Below, in pieces: positions 13,368 through 24,967 of a stretch of 64,000 nucleotides of DNA. Every line of letters starts with the position of its first letter. Positions within the stretch are counted from its first letter, which is position 1. The DNA is from Bursaphelenchus xylophilus (Eukaryota > Nematoda > Chromadorea > Rhabditida > Aphelenchoididae): positions 5,208,001 through 5,272,000 of the forward strand of contig CAJFCV020000003.1 of assembly GCA_904066235.2 (NCBI GenBank). The letters run 5' to 3'. The translations under genes were made by a program, and so were the position numbers. The notes under the pieces were generated by a model that was not told the origin of the DNA, searched no databases, and was given only the letters and a program-made list of their open reading frames with translations.

Positions 13368-13558
13368 GCTTTTTGCACTTAATAATTTAATAATAGATTT
13401 TACTTGATCATATTTATATTCTTTGTACACATATCATTCGCAATTTTTAAATTATACAGTTAGTGATAATAAAGTGGAATTTACCGGTTATGAAACACAA
13501 CATCTTTCTGCTTGTGGGGTTCGCGTACGTTGCGAAAACCTTCTGAAAACAATCATTA

Positions 13559-14140
13559 CTATGCCATCGGTGAGCAAACATACTGGTCTTCCTGCAATTG
13601 CAGTTGACGAGCCAGCTGAAAGTCCAGGTCTTCGTCATTGATTTGTCGCCCTCTTACCGACTTCACACCAGTACAATCGTGATCTGCGCCGTGTCGATGT
13701 CCCACACAAAAGTTAGCCCCGCAATCCGGACATGTAAATGGGACAACTTCTCGTTTTTTACAACCTTTCTTCGAACATCGATTCTTATAAGCTCGTTTTT
13801 GTCTGGCTGGATCCGATTTGCAATCATTATCGATATGACTTCCAACAATTAGATCCGGCGACTCGTTTTTTCCCACGGGAACGGGTTGTTCGCATAATGG
13901 ACATATAGGCACACGGACGTCCTTTATCCCACATTCATGTTCTTCAGCCTTGAAATGTTCCGCACTAAACAAAGACGTCAAAAAAATGGTAAAACTCACC
14001 AAAACTCCTTCTCGCATTTAAAACACTTGTAAGGTAGGAAATCTAAAGCATTTCCAACTAGAACACGTGATATTAGACTTACCGAGAAGATTACAACTTG
14101 AAACAGCACAATGGCTCCCAAGATTTGGAAATTCCGCCAT
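13559..14140 (-). CDS. AN1-type zinc finger protein, ZFAND2/AIRAP family
   Basis: Exons 14140-14083, 14042-14000 and 13964-13559 (minus strand) give 168 residues. It starts MAEFPNLGSHC, as ZFAND2 proteins do. It carries two AN1 fingers: the first CKCxxxFCAEHF-like (about 20-45), the second CPDCGANFCVGHRHGADHDC (about 115-135). Between them lies the family linker PICPLCEQPVPV and an HIDNDC motif. Family role: proteasome- and ER-associated factor induced by arsenite (C. elegans AIP-1 type). The tail has a short acidic/Leu/Gln stretch that may be a ubiquitin-interacting motif. It converges on ppk-3 (191 bases between stops) and is head to head with the transporter gene. Confidence 0.88.
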
Positions 14141-14564
14141 TATATATGACTGAGAACAAATGAATAAAGAAACTAGACGTAGACTAACGCTGTATAATAC
14201 CTAAAATCTTTTCATAAGAAAAAATTCGTGACAAAAGATTAAGAAATTGCAGAATGCCAGGGTTCTACTAAAATTGTTTTCGTTTCGGGGCGAAAATAAA
14301 ATAAATAAAGAAAATGTTGTTGGCAACGAGCCTCTGGATGGTCAGGAGGTGTAGTAGTGAAACACGCTTCTTTTTCCATTGTTTTTTTTATATTCCCGGA
14401 ACCATATTGACGTTGTTTAATTAGCCGCGCGCCGCGTTGAATATGACAATTGAGATTGTTATCTTTTCATTCAAAGTCCGAGTTTTAGATTCTTCCAAGA
14501 TACGCAAATAAAACCAGAAAGGAAGGAGAAGTGTTTGAACTCGCGTTTTCATTAATTAACTCGC

Positions 14565-16445
14565 ATGGCCGACATTGACGGCGCTTTTGTCTCCGTTAAA
14601 TTATGGTCGAGGTAAGGAAGGCTTTCTCCTATCATATAACGACTTTTTAGAAGAGAGTCACGATTATGGACAATAAACTTCTTCATGGGCACATGCGCAT
14701 TATATGCGTCTAGAGTAGCGTTGCCAATATGCGCATCTGTGATGGCTCAGGAATATGGATGGAACAAAACAGATTCGGTAAGGCAGTTTTTCTAGATTAC
14801 TTATTTTTTAGGGAACGATAATGTCATGCTTCTTTTGGGGCTACACGATAACACAGATAATAGCCGGAAATGTTGCCGATAAGTATGGGGGAGAGAAAAT
14901 CTTAAGCCCGACCACTTTATCTTGGGCACTGCTCACATTCCTGACTCCTCAGCTTTTTGACTTTGCTTATTGGACTGACTCTCCACTTTTCTTCTTGTTG
15001 TTGATAAGAGTGGCCACTGGAATTGGACAGGGATTCCACTTGCCGAGTATGGCCAGCATTGTTTCCCGCCATTTGACAGCTGCTGACAAAGGTCGGGTCT
15101 TCGGAATTTGTTTGGCAGGATCCCATTTCGGGTAAGTATTATTAATATAATAAAAGAATAATCGAATGTTTAAATATAATTAAGTTTTCAAAGTTGACTG
15201 TGTTTCAGATCTGTAGTTGCTGGAGGATTCGGATCCATTTTACTTGATTGGTTTGGATGGCGAAGTCTTTTTCAATTCGTTGGTGAGTTATCTTTGCTAT
15301 TGTGTTTACTCTTTAGGCATATTGAGTATAATTTGGTGGGCCTTTTTTAAATGGCTAAGTGAGAGCTCGGTACGAGGGATTGAGAAAAGAGGGCTGACAA
15401 AGGCGAAAAACTCTGAAGAATCGCTTCTTCCGATAGAGAATCTGAAGAAAAAGACAGATCAAGGTGTGCCTTGGAAAACATTATTTTCACATCCCTCATT
15501 TTGGTGAGTCATGACATTATTATTTTCATGATATGTTTGTTTTTCTATTTTTGTATTTTTCACGTGGGTGTACTTTTTAGGGCAGCATCAGTTGCGCAGT
15601 ACTGTGGTGCCAATGCTTACTTTACAATGTTCAGCTGGTTACCCTCGTACTTTTCGGATAATTTCCCAACGGCCAAGGTTAGTTTTAAAGTTTATTTTTT
15701 ATTGTTCTGGATCAAAGTTTTTGCCGGATTATCCGGCTTTCAAGAGTGGATGAAGGAAAGTTATGCCGGATGTATTTACGTAATATGATGGCTTACGTTT
15801 CCAGGGTATTATCTACAATGTCGTACCATATTTGGCGATCGTGGTTACATCTTTGGCGGCTCCGTTCATGGCGAGTCGTCTGCTGAGTAGTGGGAAGAGT
15901 GTAACATTTACTCGTCGTTTTATGGAAGGCTGTTCCTTGACATTAACAGCTCTCTGTCTTCTGACCGTCTCCTTCTCGGGCTCCTTCTACTGGTCGTTAA
16001 TCGTGTTCACGCTGGCGATGGCTTCTCGGGGATTACATCATGGAGGAGTTTCGGTTAATCCCCATGACTTTGCTCCAAACCATACCGGCGCGGTGTTCGG
16101 TGAGTATTGTGGAAGCGTGTTAATTAAACGGGCGGCCCATGTTTTAATGGGTCTTTCGAGTTTGTTTTTATGAAATGCGATCTCCCACGGCCCATCCCCG
16201 CCATTTATGGGAGTCTCATATTATATTAGCCTCCTATCAAATTAACTAAAGTGTTAATTGAAATATTTCCAGGGATCTTCAACGCCTTCTCGGCAGTGAC
16301 TGGGTTCATCGGAGTGTACGTGGCGGGATGGATCCTCCAACTTAGCAACAATAACTGGATTTATGTTTTTCTAATCACCGCCGTGCAATGTCTGTTCGGG
16401 GCTGTAGTTTTTTGTCTTCTGGGAACCGGAAACAAAATAATTTAG
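14565..16445 (+). CDS. SLC17-family major facilitator, vesicular nucleotide transporter (SLC17A9)-like
   Basis: Exons 14565-14611, 14651-14777, 14812-15131, 15209-15282, 15317-15503, 15581-15677, 15805-16099 and 16273-16445 give 439 residues. Hydrophobic segments cover most of the length, consistent with 12 membrane helices. Motifs match SLC17A9: GYTITQ in helix 2, the loop DKYGGEK, RVATGIGQGFHLPS in helix 4, GGFGSILLDWFGW before helix 6 and the late NPHDFAPNHTGAVFG. Family role: proton/voltage-driven uptake of nucleotides or related organic anions into vesicles (C. elegans vnut-1 type). The start was chosen because the first exon joins in phase; it lies about 425 bases from the divergent AN1 gene. 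Substrate is inferred from similarity only. Confidence 0.85.
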
Positions 16446-17312
16446 TCTTCAGAATGCGGGTCTTTTGTTCGGTTGCATGTAATATAGTCGCTAATATAAT
16501 ATAATATGATTCGCGGTGCCTTATTTCCCTTATCTGGCCTTTTTCCTTCTTTTAGTACCGGTTCCGTCCCTGAGGACCTTGGTCTTCATCTCCCCATTCG
16601 AAAGAAAACAGCCTCAGGGTTTCCTCGATCGCGCCATGCTTGATCTCCCTTACTGTACCCTTTCCCCAATTCAATGATTGTGATCCCCTACGTTTATATA
16701 ATTTAATATCAATGTCATCATTTTGAGCAATATACGATACTTTGAGGTATGACTTAACTAACGGGCGCTTCACTGTCACGTTTTACACACATCCAAGACC
16801 ATACGATTGTGTTTGTTATATAAACATGATTTATTCAAGGAGTAATAAAAATTAATTCAACCCCCTTTGCTGTGACAGGTGTATATGTGCCAAGGAAGGC
16901 CTCGCGGCCTGTAGCCAAGGGTGGGGCATGGCGTGTTCCAATATCAGGTCGTTATCCAAACTAAAGCAAACAAAACAGGGACCGAGAATTGTTGGACAAT
17001 CACTTTTCGAAAATCTATTTATTTATATTTTCTGTTTGTTCCGCAAGAAGATGCCTGAGGGAATGGGCGGAATCAGCCCGCCTTTTTCGCTTCTTCACCA
17101 CCTTCTGTGCCTCCCAGCCCCTCTGCGTCTTAAGTCTTGCCCTTTGACCCGTCGGGCATGTTGTTTTAATTATGCGATTTCAGCGATGGTTCCTGCTCTT
17201 ATGGACGACGGGCTCGGGTTTCAGTCAGCTTCCATTTAAGGAATCTCGGGATGAGTGAATGAAGCCAGACCAGTTGCCATTACTCTTTTGTTCTGCCTCT
17301 TAGTTGAAGAAG
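16446..17312. other. Intergenic between transporter and GPCR
   Basis: No supported gene. A minus-strand open frame at 16552-16779 (75 codons, GTG start, no ATG) has a protein-like composition and an acceptor-like cag just upstream, but no partner exon was found. A splice acceptor (ctcttag, AG at 17300-17301) precedes the GPCR ATG and may be a trans-splice site. Confidence 0.4.
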
Positions 17313-19023
17313 ATGGGCCAAGTACCGGAAGAGCATGTCTCCACCTTCGAGTTCTACTTTTATCTGCTTAATGGATGTCTGGGCACCATCCTCAACAGTG
17401 CAGTTCTGTTCATCGCCTTCAAGTATGTGGACACGAGGGACAAACCCCGTCAAGTAAGTCGGTTCTGTTATGTGCTTTGACGCTACTAACATCTGCGGAA
17501 GTACTCTTTTATTTTGTTGTGCATAGCAAATGAAAGTGTGACAGACCGTAAAGCGAGGGGATCCCTGTACTCGTAAGGTATAATTCAAATGCTCTCAAGT
17601 TTCAACAATAACATGTTATTAGCCGACCAATTGCGCAAAGAAGCTTCGTTTACGTGTGTGATGACCTTAGGAAGAAGAACAAAACATTTAATTATAGATC
17701 CTGGTTATGAACATGACTTTGGCGGATCTGTTCACGTGCACAATATACATGTTGACCAGACCATATCTGAATCGTTTTGATGAACGATTATGCTATCCTT
17801 ATTACATCATCATATTCACATCTCAACTCGCCAGCTGCGTGTTCTTGTTGTGCATTAACCTGGACAAGTTCATATTCATCGTGTATCCTTTGCATTACTA
17901 CGAGATGGTCACGCGAAAACGAGTGCTCATTGTAATGGTTACAATCTGGGTGACTCTTCTCAATCTGGGCGCTCTCGCCTATAGTCAATTGACCGTTTCA
18001 GTAAGTGTAATTGTATGCTCTCGAATATTGTATCCCTGTCTGAATGTTTGCATCTTGTGTAAAAGTCGGGTTAATAACAACAACATGTTTTCAGAGTCCC
18101 TGTAATATCGTCGGAATCAACCCGTATGTATATCTGACCATCATCGTGATATACGTTCTTGTCATCACCAGCAGTTTTGTCATATCTTCTATCATTTATT
18201 ACATTGCTCGGAACTCCCAAAGAAGAGAAAACACGCACAGTAATGTAAGTCGACCATGTCCGTATATATTACCACTACATTTCACACCCCATTCTCTTTG
18301 TATATTCTACCTTTTTGGGGTTTGTGCACTTCACGGCCCGTTTTCGTGCTTGTTTGCTTAGCTTTTCACTTTTTGGCTTTCATTTACTTTTCGGCTGATT
18401 GAGCTACTTAGAGGTCTTTTAAAGTATATATTATTCACACGACCAGAGTCTCCTCACAAATCATGATAACGACCTGATAACAGCGAAAAAGCTTTGTTTC
18501 TCGGAAGCCTTAACTAATTATGGTACAAAAACACCTGTGAAATGCCCGACAGCATCCATTCGACCCATTTCTCTGGGGACAATAACAGTTACTTAGCACT
18601 TAGCACATCATTTCCTTAGGGAGTCTTGGAATTAAAGAATTAAAGGCCAATGATCTGTTTCAGAAGGCCTTCAAACGTCTCTTCTTCGTGTTCAGCAGCA
18701 CTTTGTGGACGTTCTGCACCTGCCTGCCATATCGAGTGTGTTTCCTGATCAGCGCCATCCTGATCCCATGTTATCGGACCACTGATAGCGAGGAGTCCTT
18801 TTTTTGCACTTTGACCGCCATCTTCTTTTACATGATAGTGGTGGGCATTGTGTTCAATGCTCTGATTACGGTGGTCACTCAAAGAGTCTACCGTCAGCAT
18901 GTCCTCAAATGTTTCCCTTTCCTCTCCAAATTGATGCAGCCTGCCGAAAGAACCGTCGGATTCAGAAGGCCAAGTCAACCCATCTCCAAATCCGAAGGTC
19001 TCAAGTTAACCTTGAGAGAATAA
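17313..19023 (+). CDS. Rhodopsin-family (class A) G-protein-coupled receptor, orphan
   Basis: Exons 17313-17453, 17698-18000, 18095-18244 and 18664-19023 give 317 residues with seven hydrophobic helices. TM1 has an LNSAVLF core, TM2 reads MTLADLF, and TM3 ends LDKFIFIVYPLHY, the position of DRY in typical receptors. TM7 has NALITVV where NPxxY is usual. The third intracellular loop is short and basic. The C-terminal tail of about 45 residues is rich in Ser/Pro. A class A receptor with degenerate microswitch motifs is clear; ligand and subfamily are not. The 419-base last intron holds nothing I recognise. Alternative: a divergent nematode chemoreceptor. Confidence 0.8.
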
Positions 19024-19731
19024 AAATATGATTAATCGACAAAAAGACGGGTAACTGGAGGAATCCAGTAGATGGAGGTGACTGAGAACCTATCGGGAAC
19101 CAAGTCTCCCCCTTCAGATGTGAATTCCGGGGACTGACAGAGAGAATGCCCTCAGTCGTTGTCACTCAACTTGCCGGCCGATGTGTTTTATTTGAAATAA
19201 AAACATTTTTATTGATCCAACATGTTCCAATAATAAAACTTTTTCAACTTGATGGGATTTCGGATGCGATCAGGGATATAATCTTATAAATTTGTTTGGG
19301 GTGCGTAATATTACACATTGTTATCGTAATCTTCCAGAATCACACCTTTGGATTAAAGTCCTCTCTTTTGAAACAAATCCGTGATAAAGGAATTCCAGAT
19401 GATTACATAAGCTTTCCCCATTAAATCCCTCACTTTATGCGACATTTCAGGATGAGACGGAAAAAGTGGCCCAACCTGTGCTAATACCTCCAACTTGAGC
19501 CCAAAAAAGAGCCGATTAGGGGAAGAGGAGTCCTGACTGCTGCACTCCCGGACATAAAGACATCTACCTTGGTATATAGCGTGTCCCTCAGCCCCCGGCT
19601 CTCGGGCCGATGGAGATTGCCGTAGCGTTTTAATCCGTTCGGAGGCTTTTGTCACCAGTTTCGTGCTCGGGCTTTACCCGGAGGGGATATATTTATCTAA
19701 AATTATTTGCTGGATTTGTTTGTTATTCTCC
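19024..19731. other. Intergenic between GPCR and diacylglycerol kinase
   Basis: AATAAA-type signals at about 19022 and 19196 fit GPCR 3' ends. A minus-strand frame at 19353-19655 (100 codons, GTG start) has no recognisable family or splice partner; not called. Confidence 0.4.
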
Positions 19732-22700
19732 ATGTTCTTGTCCCCCGAACAGTTCGTAAGACTCACCGAGTATGCGTCATGTAAGTCCTGAGGTAAAACG
19801 CGTTAGTCATTTATCTCTGAAGTCTTACTTAAAAAAACAGTAAGCCTTAATTTAATTCTAGATTCAAGTCACAAACTGGTGGATATGCTTCCAGAGTTCC
19901 AGCCAGACGGAATGTTCTTCAAATATCTTTCTGATGATCTTCAGGTAGGTCGTCCTCTTACATAAAGTTGTCGATTTAGACCATTGACTTTGCTGGATTT
20001 GTTCAATTCATCAACTGCTATTTCGGCGCTGAACTTCCCTTAGATCTAACTCAACAATTCTTCCTGTCATTTGTTCAAGGAAGTGAGCAAGGCAAGAATT
20101 TTGTACTATTCCAATCACATTACAGATGTAAAAGCGAACCAACAGACATTTCGGAGGCCATCTTTTATGACTCATAAGCTGAGTACAGTAGCCAGTCCTT
20201 CCACCTCCAATAATCGAAAGAAATCCACCATACAAACACAAAATAATGTGCAGACTGTAAGGTCATCCACTTGATCTGATCATTTTTAGTTTAATATTGA
20301 TGCCTCTAAAAGGGTTCCATTAAAACCATTGGTATGCTATCTTTCCTTATTGGAAGGGGCACCTCCCGAAGATAAACTCGAGTTTGTTTTCCATGTATAT
20401 GACTCGGATGACAATGGATTCTTGGATAATAAGGCAAGTGGATCATCAGATCAAACAAAAAATAAGTAAATAGGGTTTAACAGGATTGTTTCAGGAGATG
20501 GAAGGGATAATCGAACAGATGATGAATGTGGCCAGATATCAGCAATGGGATACGATTGAATTGGAACCGGTAAACCATAAAACCAGAGAATTTATTTTAG
20601 ATCTTACGTCAAATGATGCACGAAATCGATTATGACAATGATGGAATCGTTTCCTTAGAAGGTGAGGTGCCAATAATAAGAATAATTACAATTTCAGAAT
20701 GGAAACGCGGAGGTCTTACAACAATCCCCTTACTAGTACTCTTAGGAATTGATACGGTAAGTGCTGATTAGGTCGGTAACCCTGGAAAGAATTACTCAGA
20801 ACTTGTTTTCTACTCCTTTTCTTCCTTCGACGTCTTTAAGAAGAACGTCGACGGATGGAACTGTTCGCCCAACTAATCAAAACATTTGTCTGATTTCAAT
20901 TCCTTTTCAATTAAGCGGAACTAAAACACATTTAAATACGTTTCAGGAGATGAAAGAAGATGGATGCCATATTTGGAGACTCCGCCATTTCAGTAAACCC
21001 ACTTACTGTAATGTTTGTTTGAACGTGTTGGTCGGATGGGGAGGGAAACAAGGGCTAGCATGTTCCTGTAAGTTTCCTTTTTACTAAAAATATTGTTCCC
21101 GGAAACAAGCTAATAAAAATAATTTTTAGTATGTAAATATACTGTACACGAAAGATGCGTCCGATCAGCCCAGAATTCCTGTATTCACACCTACAATTCG
21201 AATCCATCAAAGGAACAGATTATGGCCCATCATTGGATCGAATCAAACAGTGCTGCCAAATGTGTGAGATGCAAAAGTACAGTATCCATATTTCAAGGGA
21301 AACGGTGTAGATGGTGTAAGAACGTGGTAAGGCCATTTTTTTATTTCATCCAGAGTTTAGTTACATAACAAATGTCTGGACCAATGGCCTAAGGAATGTG
21401 ATTTTGGAGCACTCTCATACCACGTCCTGCCACCGGTCAATATCATCCCTACTTTCTTGGACAGATCCCAACAACAGAATCATGGCCATTTATTACAATT
21501 GACTCCTCCCAAAGGGAATAAAAGACCGTTGTTGGTGCTAATTAATCCAAAAAGTGGAGGAAGGCAAGGAGAGAGGATATACAGGAAATTACAGTATCTC
21601 CTGAATCCACGACAAGTCTACGATCTCTGCAAAGACGGCCCCGAAGTGGGGTGAGTCGTCTTAAAGGTTTAATTTAACTCATCTTTAGTCTGAATCTGTT
21701 CAAATCCATCAAAAATGTTAATATCCTTGTATGTGGAGGAGACGGAACAGTAGGCTGGGTTCTTGAGAAGATGGGTAGGTTGATACTCACTAATTCAAAA
21801 AGTCACAGATAAAATTGACTACGGGGATAACCGTCCACCAGTGGCCGTTCTTCCTCTGGGAACAGGAAACGATCTGGCACGTTGTCTAAAGTGGGGAGGC
21901 GGTTACGAGAATGAACCTCTTCTCAAGATTCTACAGAGTATAGAAAAATCAACTCAGGTAAATTAATCAATAACTGAATGAACCAAGGTTTAGGTAATGA
22001 TGGACAGATGGCAGATTACAATAGAACAGACAAAGAAATGCGAGAAGGGAGATCCACAACCTTATCATATCATTAACAATTATTTTTCGATTGGAGTTGT
22101 AAGTAGAAATGGCGATTAATTAATGTGAAGTAGGACGCTTCAATTGCTCATCGATTTCACGTGATGAGAGAGAAATACCCCGAAAAATTCAACAGTAGGA
22201 TGAGAAATAAGCTATGGTATTTTGAATTGGGGACCAGTGAGACTTTGTCCAGCACATGCAAGAAACTGCACGAACAAATTGATATACTGGTAGGTCCATT
22301 TGGACATCCCAATTTAAAATTTCAGTGTGACGGAGAGACAATTGATCTTGGAAATGGCCCTAATTTGGAAGGAATCGCCCTACTTAACATTGCCTCAATT
22401 TATGGAGGAAGTAATCTCTGGGGAAGCAGTAGAAAACCTTCATCTTGGCATATTCCTTTCCTCTTTCCCAAGATCGTGAGTAGTTCAGCTCAACTCCAAA
22501 ACCGAGTGCAGGACATCGGCGACAAATTAGTTGAAGTAGTTGGTTTAGAATCGGCCATTCAGATGGGGCAGATAAAAGCAGGCGTGAGAGGCGCGGCGAG
22601 AAGACTATCACAATGCTCTACCGTGGTTATACAGTAGGCCTCCATCCTATGTACAATATAATATTCAGAACTCATAAACCATTCCCCATGCAAATTGATG

Positions 22701-22871
22701 GAGAACCTTGGATGCAGCCCCCTTGCATTATTCAGATCATTCACAAAAATCAGGTGCCCATGTTGGTTGGGACGTCAGGTAAGAAAATATATAAGGAAAC
22801 AAAGATTTCCAGGAAAACGAAAGAAGAGCTCGTGGAATATATTAAAACGTCAACCAACGGATGATAGTTAA
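19732..22871 (+). CDS. Diacylglycerol kinase, type I (EF-hand-containing)
   Basis: Eighteen exons from 19732-19780 to 22813-22871 give 761 residues; exon 4 is 20126-20256, exon 11 is 21361-21650 and exon 16 is 22326-22633. Order: N-terminal recoverin-like region (LSPEQF.. 3-80); two EF hands with loops [12 protein letters not shown] and [12 protein letters not shown] (about 155-225); two C1 fingers, the first [17 protein letters not shown], the second atypical; catalytic domain with NPKSGG and the ATP-binding [10 protein letters not shown] (about 470); accessory domain with VQDIGDKL and [12 protein letters not shown]. This is the DGK alpha/beta/gamma layout. It turns diacylglycerol into phosphatidic acid under Ca2+ control. 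The intron after the first EF loop (20434-20494) begins with GC, not GT; no GT donor keeps the loop in frame. Confidence 0.93.
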
Positions 22872-22928
22872 ATTTGTTTTGACACCAATAAAAACATTTT
22901 ATTCCTAATCGGTAACAAAAAACAACTA

Positions 22929-23593
22929 ACAAGTGAAGTACCCCCATTGCGACGCTCAGATTTTAATGAAACGTGGTACAAATTTAGACAAATTTTTTCT
23001 AACAATAAGACATATACGATATTCCTAACTCGCGCTTGCAGAAACGTATTCTAGATCGCAAGTCGGCAAAACTTCGGCACTTTTGCGAATTTTGGTATGA
23101 AAAGTTGGGGCTAAGGTAGTTCTCACGGCTGCGATCATCGTTGCCTGAACCACAAGAACGAATTTGGACGGTAACTGGGGGTTTCAGCTAAAACGCCGGG
23201 GGTCATTTTACTCTAATTTGCATTCTTTGTATTATTCTAATTTTTTCATTTCATTATGGTGGTGCGAAATGGGCAGAACAGCGGAGGTTTGAACTACCTT
23301 TCGTGGGGGGCTGAACTACCAAAGCCCAGAAAAGTTTCATGCCTACTTCTACCGTAAATGGTAATGTTTCCAAAAAAAATTTTTCCGCAACAAACTGACA
23401 AAAATATGTCTTGAAAGTGTTTTTTTCTTTTATCACTCTCCGCGTTTCGCGAACTTGGCGGCAAATATATATCTATATCTAGGATGTGCCTGCAAAGCGC
23501 TATCTGAAACTTTCAGGAATTGATGTGACCTATGCCCTAAGTGTGTACAAAACTTTAAAAAACCCTAGCGTCGCACTTGGGTATTTCCCTTGT
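22929..23593. mobile_element. MITE family 1, copy A (with nested insertion)
   Basis: Terminal inverted repeats: acaagtgaagtac at the left, and the reverse complement of the right end, acaagggaaatac, each followed by gcgacgct. The interior matches the 451-bp copy at 34896-35346 (shared CTCGCGCTTGCAG, AAAGTCGGC, TTTCAGGAATTGAT). This copy is 665 bp because a second element sits inside it at 23107-23328. It lies between the DGK and TACO1 3' ends. No transposase frame, so it is non-autonomous. Confidence 0.75.
23107..23328. mobile_element. Nested 222-bp inverted-repeat element with 8-bp target duplication
   Basis: Flanked by GAAAAGTT at 23099-23106 and 23329-23336. The uninterrupted copy B has the single site gaaaagat at the matching place. 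Ends read ggggctaaggtagttc and, in reverse complement, tgggctttggtagttc, a 16-base imperfect inverted repeat. An 8-bp target duplication points to the hAT superfamily. Confidence 0.7.
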
Positions 23594-23663
23594 AAATTAT
23601 ATTAGAAAACAGGCATTCTCTGCTCACAAGTTATCCAAATATTCGGAGAAAAAAAACTAATGC

Positions 23664-24582
23664 CTAAAGAGCTGACGCTGACTTCTGTTCCTCTTCATTT
23701 ACTTCGATATTATCGTGGATCTGCGTCACGTCCTCGAGCTCGCCTAGTTGTTCATAAAGCTTATCAATAAGTGCCATTTCTTCCGGACTGACAGGGATAG
23801 CATGTTGGGGGATTAGTCTGACTTGGCTGTTCTCCACCACATATCCTCGATCTGTTAATGCTTGCTCCACCTTATTAAGGTTTCGAGTCTCAACAGTCAG
23901 CTCAACTGCGATTCCATCATCTCTTTTCTCAAGTTCGACCACCTCTTCGCAGTCCAATTCAATTCCTATCTCCTCCATTTCATCTAGTGTAATTTGTGAT
24001 CCATCAGATTTCTTTGGCTCCACGACCACAAATCCCTTTTCGTCAAAGCGGGTCCTCAAATTTGAGTCCGAGAATCGGAAGCCACCGCCAACCTAAACCA
24101 AACTTTCGCGTAAAATTATGTAACTTGCCTTTTTTATAGCCCTCTGAACAGCTCCTTTCGTCCGATTAGAACTATCCGTTTCCGCCTCCACAATAATAAA
24201 AGCTCCAGAAGGCCCAATCAGGTCAAAAAAGCATGTAACATCTGGTGTCTCCTAAAGATCATTGAAAGTTGCAGCAAATGTGAACTACCTTTAATCTAGT
24301 CAAAAATCTGTTTAGCGTGTCAGCTGGAAGGGACTTTGCTTTATACTCCAAATGTAACTTTTCCAAGTCTTTGTTGAACTTCGGATCGAAACCACCGTTT
24401 TTGCATGCCGTCCTGAATTTACCGAGATAGAAGCTGATCTTCGCAGAACGCATTGCATCGTTCTTGCCCTTTACTTCTTTTATATTTTGCCATTTCGAAT
24501 GTCCCTTCAACAACTGAGGACTAGTAGAGAATCTTTGCAGCTGACTTCGAAGTGGATTGAACAAGCGGAAGAGAGGAATCAT
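23664..24582 (-). CDS. TACO1/YebC-family mitochondrial translational activator
   Basis: Exons 24582-24289, 24251-24129 and 24092-23664 (minus strand) give 281 residues. The basic N-terminus rich in Arg, Leu and Ser (MIPLFRLFNPLRSQLQRFST) is a likely mitochondrial presequence. The YebC core follows: GHSKWQNIK, KGKNDAMRSAKI, then GPSGAFIIVEAETD, the RTRFDEKGFVVVE strand and the near-terminal DVTQIHDNIE. Family role: activates translation of mitochondrial COX1. The second intron starts with GC (AAG|GCAAGT, donor at 24128-24127); the phase is exact and no GT alternative is near. Divergent from the PH-RhoGAP gene (about 385 bases between ATGs). Confidence 0.9.
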
Positions 24583-24967
24583 CGATATGAATAACAGATA
24601 ACAGTATAATTCACAAATCCACTAAAAGTCCAAAAAAAATGAACCCAAAAATTGCAAAAACATTTTGAGAAAGAGAACACTTGACTTGAGCCAGGTGTTT
24701 CTCTCAATTATGCTCGTTACTCATGCGACACCCATTGTTCAACAGTGGGTTTCCGAATATGGAATTGACTTCTTTTTCGCATCCGCGACCTTCATCTCGT
24801 GGATCGCTGTTTATATTTATGATTTTTGGCGTGTGGCGTCCAGTTTTAGTCCATGAATAATATAAATATTAATTAAAATGTTTCTTTTGCAGCTTCATCT
24901 ATCCCGTTTTGTTGGATGTTCATAGGGGAAACGAAACATCCGGTAGGCATAACGCTCAAGGGCATGG

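Noticed and set aside
16552..16779. Minus-strand frame of 75 codons with protein-like composition
   Set aside because: Begins with GTG, no ATG or upstream exon found; kept only as a note in the intergenic entry.
19353..19655. Minus-strand frame of 100 codons between GPCR and DGK
   Set aside because: No ATG start, no domain, no splice partner.
22161..22637. DGK ending at the stop just after CSTVVIQ
   Set aside because: The accessory-domain motif [12 protein letters not shown] continues in phase after a 35-base intron (22634-22668), so the stop is intronic.
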